Part shown: piece by piece, positions 31,294-40,370 of the stretch
Layout of the letters: every line of letters starts with the position of its first letter
Position numbering within the stretch: the first letter of the stretch is position 1
Made by a program: the position numbers and the translations under genes
Notes under the pieces: generated by a model
Seen by the model: the letters and a program-made list of their open reading frames with translations, nothing else
Database searches by the model: none
Told to the model about the DNA's origin: nothing
Source of the DNA: a virus
DNA length: 42,966 nucleotides
Direction: 5' to 3' (one strand)
IMG/VR virus record: IMGVR_UViG_3300021420_000342
Span: 1-42,966 of that record

Positions 31294-32637
31294 TTAGGAT
31301 GAGGCCATCTCCTGACGCATAGCCTCGACGGTAGTCATTCGACGACCATCTTTATGGAACCATTGGCCATTCGATTTGAATGGTCCTGTCGGCGTTTTGT
31401 TGCCGTTGTCTGTAATCACCGATTTAACCGGCGGTCTCTGCCCAGTACGAGTCTGTACTGTTGTCCTGTTCGCATTAATAAGTTGAGGAGTCTCTACTTT
31501 CAAGACATCCCGTACCATGCGGTTAAGGAGCCATTCCTGGGTCCAAGTTGCTCTCTGTATCTTTAGGGCCCCGTCAAGGTCACGGGACTGATATGCCGCC
31601 GTCACCTTTCGCATGAAGGCCGGACTATTCTTTAGAAATTGCTGCATCTTCAAGCAGACCTTATCGACAATCTCGGCCCGTTTTTGCGGTGTTATCGTTT
31701 TGATTGCAGCCAACTTTTGGATTACTTTATGTTGACTGACAATCTCACGTTGCTGTTTCACTCCCTCTGTCTGGAAAGAGCGATTGAATTGTTCATTCGT
31801 TTTCTGGGTATCAGCTTGGCGCTGACGGTCCAGTTGCTGCCGATCTCTATTGAGGGCTTCTTGACCGGGGTCGGGACGGCGCTCTTCCACGAATGGAGCG
31901 AGGCGATTCAGAACCTTGTCTAGGCCCGGAACAAGACCTTTCAGGCCGTCTGTCGCCGCTACATGTTCCCTCAATTCAATTAATTGTTCCCATGACCCGG
32001 TCCCGACAAGCGTCGCTCCGACTATCTTCCCCATGACATCATTGTAACTGTCACGGTCAAGACGAGCCCATTCCTTCGGCAGAGTCTTGAACAAAGCAAC
32101 GGCAGCATTACGGTCACTCGTGAAGATGTTGTTAATTAACTCTGAATGACCGGCATAGTTGCCGTCCTGGTCTTTCATATAGGTGAGGTTGTCGATGCCT
32201 TCAATTTCCTTCACGTCCTCTTCAAGGGCTTGGACATCTTGGAGGCCATTGGGGAATCGTTCTCTCATAGCCTTGGCTTCGGCTACGGTCGGGAAGACAT
32301 CGCGATAGGCTGCATCCCGTCGCATCGTGGCCTCTATCGTGGCTTTGATGTTCGGGTGAGTGGCCAGTATCTTGCCCAGCTCCGGAGCCTCTTTCATCAT
32401 TCGACGGATTTTACCGCTAACGTGACCGGCGAAGTCTTGAGTTTCAGGATCTTCCTTGATCGTCGGTTGAGTCTCAGTCGTTTGTTCCGTCGATTGAGTT
32501 TCCGTAGTCGGCTGCTCAACGGTTTCGGCTCCAGTATCGTTAATGTCGAAGTCTAGGCCGGTGTCGAGGCTGGTGCTGGTGTCGGTACTTGTCCCGGTAT
32601 CGGTCCCTGCATTCAACACAGTTGTGTCGTCATTCAT
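31294..32637 (-). CDS. Probable scaffolding protein
   Basis: The protein has 447 residues. The acidic Thr/Ser/Asp-rich N-terminus (1-85) is followed by a long charged helical region (about 170-400) and a basic C-terminus, typical of capsid scaffolds that guide procapsid assembly. ATG 32637 is used, with GGAG 6 bases upstream; an in-frame ATG five codons earlier overlaps the portal stop. Lies between portal and capsid genes, the standard order. Confidence 0.7.
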   Translation of the reverse strand: MNDDTTVLNAGTDTGTSTDTSTSLDTGLDFDINDTGAETVEQPTTETQSTEQTTETQPTIKEDPETQDFAGHVSGKIRRMMKEAPELGKILATHPNIKATIEATMRRDAAYRDVFPTVAEAKAMRERFPNGLQDVQALEEDVKEIEGIDNLTYMKDQDGNYAGHSELINNIFTSDRNAAVALFKTLPKEWARLDRDSYNDVMGKIVGATLVGTGSWEQLIELREHVAATDGLKGLVPGLDKVLNRLAPFVEERRPDPGQEALNRDRQQLDRQRQADTQKTNEQFNRSFQTEGVKQQREIVSQHKVIQKLAAIKTITPQKRAEIVDKVCLKMQQFLKNSPAFMRKVTAAYQSRDLDGALKIQRATWTQEWLLNRMVRDVLKVETPQLINANRTTVQTRTGQRPPVKSVITDNGNKTPTGPFKSNGQWFHKDGRRMTTVEAMRQEMASS

Positions 32638-32638
32638 A

Positions 32639-35074
32639 CTATGCTCCTTCACCCTGAGGGTGTAATTGATTCGGCATCGGCTTCGGTGCCGGTTTCGCTG
32701 CTTTATCCAGCATCACCTTGTCGATAAAATCCTGTGGCGTAAGGTTGATGCCAAGTTGAGCAAGAACTTGCTGTTGCGCTGCCGGAGGCAGGTCCTTGAA
32801 ATTGGTTGTAAAGGTCTCGGACAGGGGCTTTGTCGGAGGCGGGGGCTTCGGAATCATGGCAGATTGAGCTTGCATATACTGTTTAATGGCCTGCCATGCC
32901 AATGGATTCTCTCTCTTAAGTTTCTGTCCTTTGGCATCATTCAAATACCATTTACAGGTGGCAGCCTCGACATCGTGAAAATCGCTGTCGTCAGGTTCAA
33001 CCATCGGGACGCCGCCCATTGGCTGGTCCTCTGTCGGAGTCAGAGCTTTGATGATGTCGGCGATGGCTTTTAGGGCCTTGCGTCGGGGCCCGGCATTGGG
33101 ATTCTTAAGGTCAGGAATGCCCGTCAACTTCAATATCAGTTCGGCATTTTCCGGGTCCTGAGCTAGAGGCTGGCCATAGGGAGAATCCATTATTTGCATT
33201 AGGGTGGCTCTCTGCTGATTCCACAATTCGGGGAAATTCTCGTCGCCTTCGGGATAAGCTTCGGCCTCACCTTCCATAGCAGTAACATCGACGGCATCGG
33301 ACTCGAAGTCACCGGAATCGCCCAAGACAGGAGATTTAATGACGCCGTCAACGTGTTGTTCAAGGTCCCGGCAAGCTAAAGTCAAGATATCGGCATGGGC
33401 CTGCTTTAGATTGACATAGAAGATGCCCATACGACCCATGGCTTGATCCCGCTGCATGGCCTGTTGCCCTAGTGTCTCGGGAGTTGAGCCCGGAGCAGCG
33501 GCTCCTGACAGTGCCGGGTATGCCCCCGATATCTCGTCCGATACCGGCCCCATTAGTGCCTGTTCATGGGCCTGCATCGTAGAGGAAGCGGCATCGGCCC
33601 GGACTTGCATAATCCTATTCTGAATCTGTTGATTCGGCTGGAGCGCAACTTCTACTTCGAGTCCCGGCGCGGCTCTCTGGTCTTCATTGGCATCGCCATT
33701 GAACGTGTCAGAGGCTCTGTAGGTGATAGGAATGCCGTATTCGTAGGTCTCGGCCTCGATGTTAGAGAAGGTGTTGACACGATCCTGTATCGACAACATG
33801 GATGTCCCGATAGCTGGCCGGTGTTGTCCTCTACCGGGCATGACATGGCAGGTGACAACACAGTCATCCATACTTTGAGCTTCACTCTTGAGATAGGTTG
33901 AGCCGCAGAGTTCGACTCGGCAACCTCTCGGGAATAGTTCTAATAGTTCCTGCCTTTTCACTTTATCGTCAATCATCCAGAAAGCAGAAGGACGGAACCA
34001 TACGACGGCGTAGGTACAGAGAGCTGCTTGAGCCGATCCCGTTTGCGTCAACAGTTTGGTGTTTTCGGCGACGGCGAGACGGGCATTACGTTCAAACGAG
34101 TCATCAGCGCCGAAAGCCAGGCCGGGCTTAATTTCGTCAGCTTTCTCATCAAACGCAGCCCGTAGTGTGGAATAGTGCACTTCACGCTCAATACCAAAAT
34201 AGTGGTATTCGGATTGATCTTGGACATGCTGAGGACGTTTACAATTAAGGGCTCCAAATACGGATATGACTTGACGGCCTTTCGGGGCATCTATTGTGCC
34301 TCCGTCCTCGGGGACCGGAATGGGCTCGCCGGGCACAATGTCATCAGCTGTGAGTTCATGGCCACATTCAGGACAGGGCACAGGAGGCTCAGCTTGATTC
34401 GCCGGTGCCGACCATCCACACTGAGGGCACAGTAACGTATCATTGGTGGCCTCTTCACTCTCAGTAAGTAGCGCCAATGAATCAGTCCCAAACTTCTCTC
34501 CGTCGCCGACATATCGAGTCCAATAGGCAATGAATCCGCCGGTCCAGGCATGATAAGTTTCCTCCTGTAGCATTTTCTGGGGAGGGTTCCATCGTTGAAT
34601 TAATCGCGCGAGCTTTGTGCGACCATCGGCAGTCTCAAGGTCCGCTGCGTTATCGGCATCGGAAGGAAAAAAACGGACTCTGGGAGGAGCTCCTGCCACC
34701 GCACCAATGACCATGAGTCCTCTTGCCTGGTAGATATTGGTGACGAACTCGAATCGGGGCTGGTCGTCGATATTGAGATCGCCGTAATTGACGGCTTGAG
34801 CTTGTGATGGCAATTGCCATGTCTTGTCGTTGCTCGACCACCAGACATACTGGCGGCCTCCCCAATAGTACTCGGCTTGCTTGACATCCTTGACCTCTAC
34901 TAATCGAGGATAGCGGTCCTCTGAGACGCACTTGAGGTAGAGGGTATAGAGACATTTCTGTAACTCTTCATTGCCTTCAAGAGGATCCCCCGGCTTAGTA
35001 GCCGACGAGGTATCGACACTCTCGGTGTCTTGGCCGACAGTGTTATTCATTTCGAGATTGTCGTCAGTGGCCAT
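32639..35074 (-). CDS. Portal protein (P22-like) with zinc-ribbon insertion
   Basis: The protein has 811 residues, long for a portal and in the size class of P22-like portals with C-terminal extensions. It forms the ring at the capsid vertex for DNA packaging and exit. C216/C219 and C234/C237 (C-P-Q-C and C-P-E-C) form a zinc ribbon inside the protein. The Gln/Ala-rich C-terminal region is helical. It follows the small basic genes and precedes the scaffold. Assignment rests on order, length and overall character. Confidence 0.75.
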   Translation of the reverse strand: MATDDNLEMNNTVGQDTESVDTSSATKPGDPLEGNEELQKCLYTLYLKCVSEDRYPRLVEVKDVKQAEYYWGGRQYVWWSSNDKTWQLPSQAQAVNYGDLNIDDQPRFEFVTNIYQARGLMVIGAVAGAPPRVRFFPSDADNAADLETADGRTKLARLIQRWNPPQKMLQEETYHAWTGGFIAYWTRYVGDGEKFGTDSLALLTESEEATNDTLLCPQCGWSAPANQAEPPVPCPECGHELTADDIVPGEPIPVPEDGGTIDAPKGRQVISVFGALNCKRPQHVQDQSEYHYFGIEREVHYSTLRAAFDEKADEIKPGLAFGADDSFERNARLAVAENTKLLTQTGSAQAALCTYAVVWFRPSAFWMIDDKVKRQELLELFPRGCRVELCGSTYLKSEAQSMDDCVVTCHVMPGRGQHRPAIGTSMLSIQDRVNTFSNIEAETYEYGIPITYRASDTFNGDANEDQRAAPGLEVEVALQPNQQIQNRIMQVRADAASSTMQAHEQALMGPVSDEISGAYPALSGAAAPGSTPETLGQQAMQRDQAMGRMGIFYVNLKQAHADILTLACRDLEQHVDGVIKSPVLGDSGDFESDAVDVTAMEGEAEAYPEGDENFPELWNQQRATLMQIMDSPYGQPLAQDPENAELILKLTGIPDLKNPNAGPRRKALKAIADIIKALTPTEDQPMGGVPMVEPDDSDFHDVEAATCKWYLNDAKGQKLKRENPLAWQAIKQYMQAQSAMIPKPPPPTKPLSETFTTNFKDLPPAAQQQVLAQLGINLTPQDFIDKVMLDKAAKPAPKPMPNQLHPQGEGA

Positions 35075-35077
35075 AAA

Positions 35078-35281
35078 TTAGTGGTGCATTGCCTTAAATC
35101 CCTTTGCCGATGCAATCATTCTACCAAGTCGCCCACTGTGATGGCCCGATAGTTTCGACGCTGGTATCTTATCGCCTTCGGGGATACCTAGAGCCCGATG
35201 GAGAGCCCCTGGGCGGACACTGAAAGAGCCCTTTGACCCTAACAACACCTTTTTCTTCCTTGGCATCACGTGTCTAGCCAT
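35078..35281 (-). CDS. Small basic protein upstream of portal (1)
   Basis: Sixty-seven residues, basic, starting M-A-R-H-V-M-P-R-K-K-K. It has H-H-S-G-R-L-G near the end. It overlaps the end of the preceding small gene by 8 bases and shares the H-V-M-P-R-K block with that gene's C-terminus. Probably a real small virion or packaging-related gene of unknown function. Confidence 0.55.
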   Translation of the reverse strand: MARHVMPRKKKVLLGSKGSFSVRPGALHRALGIPEGDKIPASKLSGHHSGRLGRMIASAKGFKAMHH

Positions 35282-35432
35282 TTCGTTTCCTCTTACGTGG
35301 CATTACATGTTTCTTCGTTAATGATCCCTTCGGTGTAGCTCTGTCCCATTCCTTGACCCCTTCCTTACCCAAGGCAGCGACTCCAGAGGGTGAATGCCCC
35401 CATTTGGCCTGTGCTTTACTTTTCCATGGCAT
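35274..35432 (-). CDS. Small basic protein upstream of portal (2)
   Basis: Fifty-two residues: M-P-W-K-S-K-A-Q-A-K-W-G-H-S-P-S-G, then E-W-D-R-A-T-P-K-G-S-L. This is a recurrent small phage protein type, from memory, found near portal genes. The tail is strongly basic (R-K-R-K-R). It starts one base before the preceding adhesin-type gene ends. Ends in TAG. Confidence 0.65.
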   Translation of the reverse strand: MPWKSKAQAKWGHSPSGVAALGKEGVKEWDRATPKGSLTKKHVMPRKRKRNG

Positions 35433-37175
35433 TTAGTTGACTACCTTCACTGTCAATGCCTGTAGAATGAGACCGGCCCCATCTGTTCCTGTCGTATGCA
35501 AGTAAATGACATTGAGACGGGCAGCATCGGCAAGATTAAGTAATGCTGTCGTCCCAATCAAAGTATTGGTCCCGGCACCGGATACGCCAAGGGCAGCGGC
35601 ACTACCACTCAATGTTCCGCCCGCTGTATTGATAGAGCCTCCTGTCGCTGTGGCTCCTGTCGCTGTCGTGATGAAGTCTTGGCAGAAACTCATAGTCAGG
35701 ATGCCGGTAGCGGTCATATTTTCATAGCCGATAACGACGCCTTTGCCGGCAGTATTCTGGCCATTGGCATCCCATTGGAATTGAATAGCCTCGATAGTGT
35801 CGGTAGAGGTGCTGGCGTTAGTGGCGTAACCGCAGACTTCAAGGGTCCGGCCTACGTAATTCATAAAACCGGGAGCGATATTGATAGTGCCAAGGACGTT
35901 GGGCGTGACTGTAGCAGCGGCTGTCGTAATAGTGAAGGGTTGGGATCCGGCAACAGTGCCGGGAGTTCCCAGGTGACTGCCTGGAGTGTAAGTATAGGCT
36001 GTGCGGCCACCGGGATTCGGGACATAAATTGTAGTACTGGACGCTGTCGTAAGTTCGGGCTCGATCTGGGATGTGTTCAAGGTAAGGGCCGACACGACAG
36101 CACCACTTCCGGCCTGATTATACGTTGTATTGGGCAAGGCACAGGCCGGTGTGATGGTTTCAACTACCGTAAGGGTACAGACACCGTTAGAGACCGGATA
36201 GACGCCGACAACGGTAGGCTGGGCCACTAACGGGACATTGTAGGCACTGATATAGGAGCCACCATTCAAAGTAATGTAGATTTTATAGCCGACTTGACCT
36301 GTTGCGGCTGCCGGTATCGTGTAGCCGATTTGATCTGTAGTGGCCACGCCCGATGTAGAAATTGTGAAAGTGGCTGAACAGGGACTTTCCTGACCTGCGA
36401 TATCGACGTAGGTGATGCAGGTAATGTAAGTGTTGCTGCCGGTGTAGAAACCTCCAGTGAAGTTGGCTCCATTGACGCCGAAACCGGCCGTGGCAGCTGT
36501 TAGAACAGCGGGCGCTGTCGTGATAGTGGCCCCGCCTTGTATGGGCCAGTATTGGGGGGCTTCGAGTCGCTGGTCATAGACGGCCACGTTAGCGAAAGGA
36601 ATAGCCGCCGTCAGCATGGCATTGGTCCCGCCCATTTGACGCCAGACAGTGTCGATAGATACCATGCCGCCACCTAGAGCATTGGCATAATTAATGGCCG
36701 TCTGGAGACCGTAAGTTCCATCCGTCACGACGGCGGATTGACCGTGAGTATTGGCGAAAGTAGCGGTAATTGACGCGCACTGGACTGACCCGCCAACACC
36801 AATGTTACCGGCTGGGCATGTCCCTACTGACACTGCTGTCGGCGTCACGGTCTCGGCAGCTCCTTGACCCCAATCTACCGTCACGGGCGTAAGGACACTA
36901 AAGACAGTTTGGAGGGCCACTGTGGTGCCATCGGCCATTTGGAGGCCACCAGCGCCCCCTGTCGAGCCCGCTATGATGATGGTGCCGACCCCGGTAGCGG
37001 AATTTCCTGAAATGACACGACCTTGCCAGAAAAAGGCTGGGGCATAGAAGGTGCCGGCGGGACGAGACAGAGACGATGGATTGCCCGAGGCTCCGGGGAA
37101 ATTCTGGGCATAGGAGATAGAGTAGAGTCCCATTGCCATAAAGATAGAGAGAACTACAGCAAGATACTTTTTCAT
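35433..37175 (-). CDS. Virion-like protein with signal peptide
   Basis: The protein has 580 residues. Residues 1-23 form a Sec signal peptide (M-K-K-Y-L-A-V-V-L-S ... S-Y-A-Q). The mature protein begins N-F-P-G-A-S-G, then long Thr/Gly/Ala-rich beta regions. ATG 37175 follows AAAGGA; an in-frame start nine codons earlier is less likely. Placement between portal and packaging genes suggests a head fibre or surface decoration protein, but the export signal needs explaining. The same post-signal motif occurs in the adhesin at 38235-40370. Confidence 0.65.
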   Translation of the reverse strand: MKKYLAVVLSIFMAMGLYSISYAQNFPGASGNPSSLSRPAGTFYAPAFFWQGRVISGNSATGVGTIIIAGSTGGAGGLQMADGTTVALQTVFSVLTPVTVDWGQGAAETVTPTAVSVGTCPAGNIGVGGSVQCASITATFANTHGQSAVVTDGTYGLQTAINYANALGGGMVSIDTVWRQMGGTNAMLTAAIPFANVAVYDQRLEAPQYWPIQGGATITTAPAVLTAATAGFGVNGANFTGGFYTGSNTYITCITYVDIAGQESPCSATFTISTSGVATTDQIGYTIPAAATGQVGYKIYITLNGGSYISAYNVPLVAQPTVVGVYPVSNGVCTLTVVETITPACALPNTTYNQAGSGAVVSALTLNTSQIEPELTTASSTTIYVPNPGGRTAYTYTPGSHLGTPGTVAGSQPFTITTAAATVTPNVLGTINIAPGFMNYVGRTLEVCGYATNASTSTDTIEAIQFQWDANGQNTAGKGVVIGYENMTATGILTMSFCQDFITTATGATATGGSINTAGGTLSGSAAALGVSGAGTNTLIGTTALLNLADAARLNVIYLHTTGTDGAGLILQALTVKVVN

Positions 37176-37204
37176 GGTGTTCCTTTCAAAATTGAATGTC
37201 ATGG

Positions 37205-37507
37205 TTAGTCCATTTCCCCTTGTTCTAACGGCATCGGAGCGCCTTCGGATTGGACATCATCCGCAGCGCCTCCTAGATGCTGGTGGATATGTTCGGCCAT
37301 GCCTTGGGCATCGCCGTGACTGTGCTCAAACTTTTCATGCTGTCCCGAATGGTGCATGATGTGGACAGTATGGCCCTGAGAATGGCTATGGATGTGGATA
37401 TGGGGAAGATGCTGGCCCGAGCCCTGCTCTACGTCGTGAGCGCCTTTGATGGAATCTCCACCTTGACCTTCCATGTGTGCCCCGCGTTGCTTATTCATGT
37501 TGTACAT
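37205..37507 (-). CDS. His-rich, probably metal-binding small protein
   Basis: The protein has 100 residues with about 17 His, clustered in H-L-P-H-I-H-I-H-S-H-S and H-I-M-H-H-S-G-Q-H blocks at about 32-65, and an acidic C-terminus. Metal chelation is likely. ATG 37507 comes two bases after the upstream stop with GAGG as ribosome site. I recall similar His-rich proteins near portal genes in environmental phages, without known function. Confidence 0.6.
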   Translation of the reverse strand: MYNMNKQRGAHMEGQGGDSIKGAHDVEQGSGQHLPHIHIHSHSQGHTVHIMHHSGQHEKFEHSHGDAQGMAEHIHQHLGGAADDVQSEGAPMPLEQGEMD

Positions 37508-37508
37508 T

Positions 37509-37955
37509 TTAATCATCCTCACTTTCCCAATGATTGCAGCAGCCGAAGTACTCGACCGTGCCCGCTACTTTCATGCAAGGACCGTTACCGTTCTCGGAAC
37601 CTCGATAGTACTCGCAATTACCGCAGTGTGTTGGACCCTCTTCGACATAGCCCGCAGTTTCCTTGCTAATCTGATCGACATCGACAGGAAGATTAGGCTT
37701 AATGCCGTCGAATACCCGACCATTGACATAGAGACCACAGACGCCATGAGGACCATTGATGGGACCGGCAACTTCAATACATTTGCCGTGACTTGATTCC
37801 GACCCGATAAATTTCCAGCAATCGCCACAATGAGCCCCGACCTTAGAGCCGAGGGATTCTTCATCGAAATATAAAACAATGGCTTTGTCGAGTTTGTTTG
37901 ACTTGTCACCACGTAAGATTGCCTCCGTCGAACCTCCACCCCGAGTCTCAGCCAT
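37509..37955 (-). CDS. Cys-rich protein with two related metal-binding halves
   Basis: The protein has 148 residues. Two segments share the plan C-G-x-C, G-x-C-x-x-V-A-G and a later Cys or Cys-Cys (about residues 43-73 and 110-141). This internal duplication suits an iron-sulphur (HiPIP-like) or zinc-binding fold. It overlaps the preceding gene by 8 bases. A small virion or head-associated protein is likely; the exact role is unknown. Confidence 0.6.
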   Translation of the reverse strand: MAETRGGGSTEAILRGDKSNKLDKAIVLYFDEESLGSKVGAHCGDCWKFIGSESSHGKCIEVAGPINGPHGVCGLYVNGRVFDGIKPNLPVDVDQISKETAGYVEEGPTHCGNCEYYRGSENGNGPCMKVAGTVEYFGCCNHWESEDD

Positions 37956-38235
37956 TGTTTATTTTCCGTCCCCCATCAGTTACCTCAAGCCATCGGCGAC
38001 GTTGAGGCCAACTCATTCCCAACATAGGATTCCTCGGATGTTTCAGTACCTTTACGTTGGCCCTCTCTGTTGGCGGAACATCGGCCAGAGTCTTGACTAC
38101 TTTCCCGGCATCGTCATATTCGACAGCGAATTGCCGCTCAACATCCCGTAGCCTTGTTTCGAGGGCAGCTACGGTTATGCCTATGTCGCGTATGGCGGCT
38201 TCGTACTCAGCACGAGTTGGAACAGGCAGCTTCAT
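37948..38235 (-). CDS. Small coiled-coil protein
   Basis: The protein has 95 residues. The N-terminal helix (R-A-E-Y-E-A-A-I-R-D-I-G-I-T-V-A-A-L-E-T-R-L) has coiled-coil character, followed by a basic Trp/Arg-rich part. ATG 38235 overlaps the stop of the adhesin gene (TGATG), so the TTG one codon earlier is not needed. Unknown function; possibly an assembly or chaperone protein. Confidence 0.5.
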   Translation of the reverse strand: MKLPVPTRAEYEAAIRDIGITVAALETRLRDVERQFAVEYDDAGKVVKTLADVPPTERANVKVLKHPRNPMLGMSWPQRRRWLEVTDGGRKINNG

Positions 38236-40370
38236 CAATTGTTTTGCACCCTAAACAGGTTGCATCCCGCGGCGGCAAGGCTAGTAAGTCGAGATTGCAG
38301 TCCAACTGTTGCTCCCGATGCGATAGAGATATTCGCTGCACCATCTATCGTTTCGGTGCCAAACGGAACTATGGTAGAACCTACTGCATTGATATTTTTG
38401 AACCACCGCGTTTGCCCAGTCCATCCCTCGCATGGTACCATCGTAAAGTTGCCCGCACCAAAGTTAAGAACCACATAGTTATCCGCTTGCTGCATCTGAG
38501 AACAGACTACCGTCCCGGCGCCGGTCTGGGCGCCCAATCCGCTTGTATCGTTGTATGCAGTAATCGTAGTAGCATTGCGGGCGTTGATCCACCAACCGAA
38601 CGGACTGACTCCCGCAAGATTCGAGTTGCTGTATCCGGCAGGAGTCGTACCTGCAACCACGGCCCAATCTCCTACTTGGCAATTGGCAGGAGTAGCCGCC
38701 ATGGTAATGGTCATTGTGTTGCCAGTTTCGCTAAGGGCCGTAGTAGCGACAGCAGCAGTTGCAGGAGCTGCATATACCGCGGCTGCCGAAAAATCGTGAG
38801 GACCAAGCAACGATGCAACAGCTTCGTACACAAGAGCTGATGTGATATTTTGAGAGCAACCCGCCGTCTGGTGGATGCCATCCGTGAAGCATGCGCCCGT
38901 GCTTGCTCCAGAAGCCCCCAATATCTGTACGGATGCTAAATCGGAAAGGTAGGATACGCCGGAAGCAAACGCGTTGTTGCGAATAGTCGTGTCGAGAGTT
39001 TGGATGGTGGCGTCGAATCCGGTACTGGACACCACCGTGGATGCGATCAGCTTGCATCCCGTATTTGCCTCGTTACGTAAGACCGAGCTGAGGTTGCCCC
39101 ACGTTTGCGCAGCCGTCTCCCCACGTGAAACAATGTCTACAGTCCCCAGCCAGTTATGGATGAGACACACGCCGCCGTTGCCAGCAACCGATTGGCTACC
39201 GTTATAGACTGGGACCATAGGCTGAGCGATATAGGGAGTAGTCGAGAGTTCCGCCAGAGCTGTGTTGCCTGAGATAGCAGGCATGGAAATTAGAGATACG
39301 AGTGGTGTTGTCAAGGCTGCGTTCACATTTCCGAAATAGACGTAAAGACCGCCAGGAGATTGCGTCTGCGAGTCACCCACGAGTATGATCGTGTTGCCGG
39401 ATGTCGTAGTCTGCCCATTCATTACGACACCATTCTTTTGCAGATAGTCACGAATGATGTAGTAGGCAGCTTTGATTTGGTTGGAAGTGGCTTGACCACT
39501 GAAAGCAGCAATGGCATAAATGGTGCCATCGAGATAAGTGCGAAGGCCAAACCCGATACCGGCAGCCTGTCCACCAACAACGTAATGGCCGATGGTCTGG
39601 GCAGCACAGTTCGTCTGGCCAGTAGGGATAATTGGGTTGATGTCGTTATAATAGATTCTGTCGTTGCCCCCGCTATTAATAACGCCTGCCGTGAAGACTG
39701 GGGAACCTACTGGCAAGAGGGCGGTAGAGAGATCGGCGTTGCCACTGTTGCACAGTATGGATGGGATATAGCCCGATGGAACGGTATTGCTGAATGCCGT
39801 GATGCCGATGATAAGGCCATCAGCCCCAGTAGCGCCACCGTTGCCATTTCCCATGATAGGGCTTTGAAAATTGCCGCCTACGCTCGTATAGGACGCCACC
39901 GCTATGAGAGTTTGGGCAGGATTGATAGTTGCGGGCATGTTGATACATTGGGATGAAGCACTGACGAATGTGAGGCCAATTACGGGTACCCAGGTGGGAT
40001 TGTTACAACCACTACCAAATGTAAGGTTGTTGCCCTGGCCAGAAAGATCATGCCAGACGGTGCCGGAACCCTCCGTGGGGAAGCCGATGAAGAGAGGACC
40101 GGTGATGCCAAGTTGCAAGATGGAATTGGCAGCGGTGGGAGCGGAATTGGCGGGACCGGAACATACCACAAGCACTGTGCTGGACGTAGCACAAAGGAAC
40201 TGGTTTGTGGTTGTATTATAAAACACGTTGCCACTGACGAAAGTGACGGGGTTGCTCGTAACATAAGTTATGCCAGAACCACTGCCGGGGAAATTTTGGC
40301 CCTGACCTCCCACAATGATAGGGAAGATCAGGAATACGCATAGCAACAGGTATGGCAGTAGTCGTCTCAT
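38235..40370 (-). CDS. Adhesin with signal peptide, LamG-like and SGNH hydrolase-like domains
   Basis: The protein has 711 residues. A signal peptide (1-22) precedes Q-N-F-P-G-S-G-S-G. A LamG/concanavalin-like domain starts at about 105 (V-W-H-D-L-S-G-Q-G-N). An SGNH/GDSL hydrolase-like domain (about 325-520) shows G-D-S (332-334), H-N (405-406) and D-G-I-H (497-500). C-terminal beta repeats complete it. It could de-acylate host surface glycans while binding them. It overlaps the upstream gene (ATGA). Catalysis is inferred from spaced motifs. Confidence 0.7.
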   Translation of the reverse strand: MRRLLPYLLLCVFLIFPIIVGGQGQNFPGSGSGITYVTSNPVTFVSGNVFYNTTTNQFLCATSSTVLVVCSGPANSAPTAANSILQLGITGPLFIGFPTEGSGTVWHDLSGQGNNLTFGSGCNNPTWVPVIGLTFVSASSQCINMPATINPAQTLIAVASYTSVGGNFQSPIMGNGNGGATGADGLIIGITAFSNTVPSGYIPSILCNSGNADLSTALLPVGSPVFTAGVINSGGNDRIYYNDINPIIPTGQTNCAAQTIGHYVVGGQAAGIGFGLRTYLDGTIYAIAAFSGQATSNQIKAAYYIIRDYLQKNGVVMNGQTTTSGNTIILVGDSQTQSPGGLYVYFGNVNAALTTPLVSLISMPAISGNTALAELSTTPYIAQPMVPVYNGSQSVAGNGGVCLIHNWLGTVDIVSRGETAAQTWGNLSSVLRNEANTGCKLIASTVVSSTGFDATIQTLDTTIRNNAFASGVSYLSDLASVQILGASGASTGACFTDGIHQTAGCSQNITSALVYEAVASLLGPHDFSAAAVYAAPATAAVATTALSETGNTMTITMAATPANCQVGDWAVVAGTTPAGYSNSNLAGVSPFGWWINARNATTITAYNDTSGLGAQTGAGTVVCSQMQQADNYVVLNFGAGNFTMVPCEGWTGQTRWFKNINAVGSTIVPFGTETIDGAANISIASGATVGLQSRLTSLAAAGCNLFRVQNN

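Noticed and set aside
32146-32556. Antisense open frame in the scaffold gene
   Set aside because: It mirrors the scaffold coding frame and has no start signal or recognisable protein motif.
35433-35462. TTGACA on the minus strand near 35460-35455
   Set aside because: It lies at the end of the adhesin-type gene but no -10 hexamer follows at 16-18 bases.
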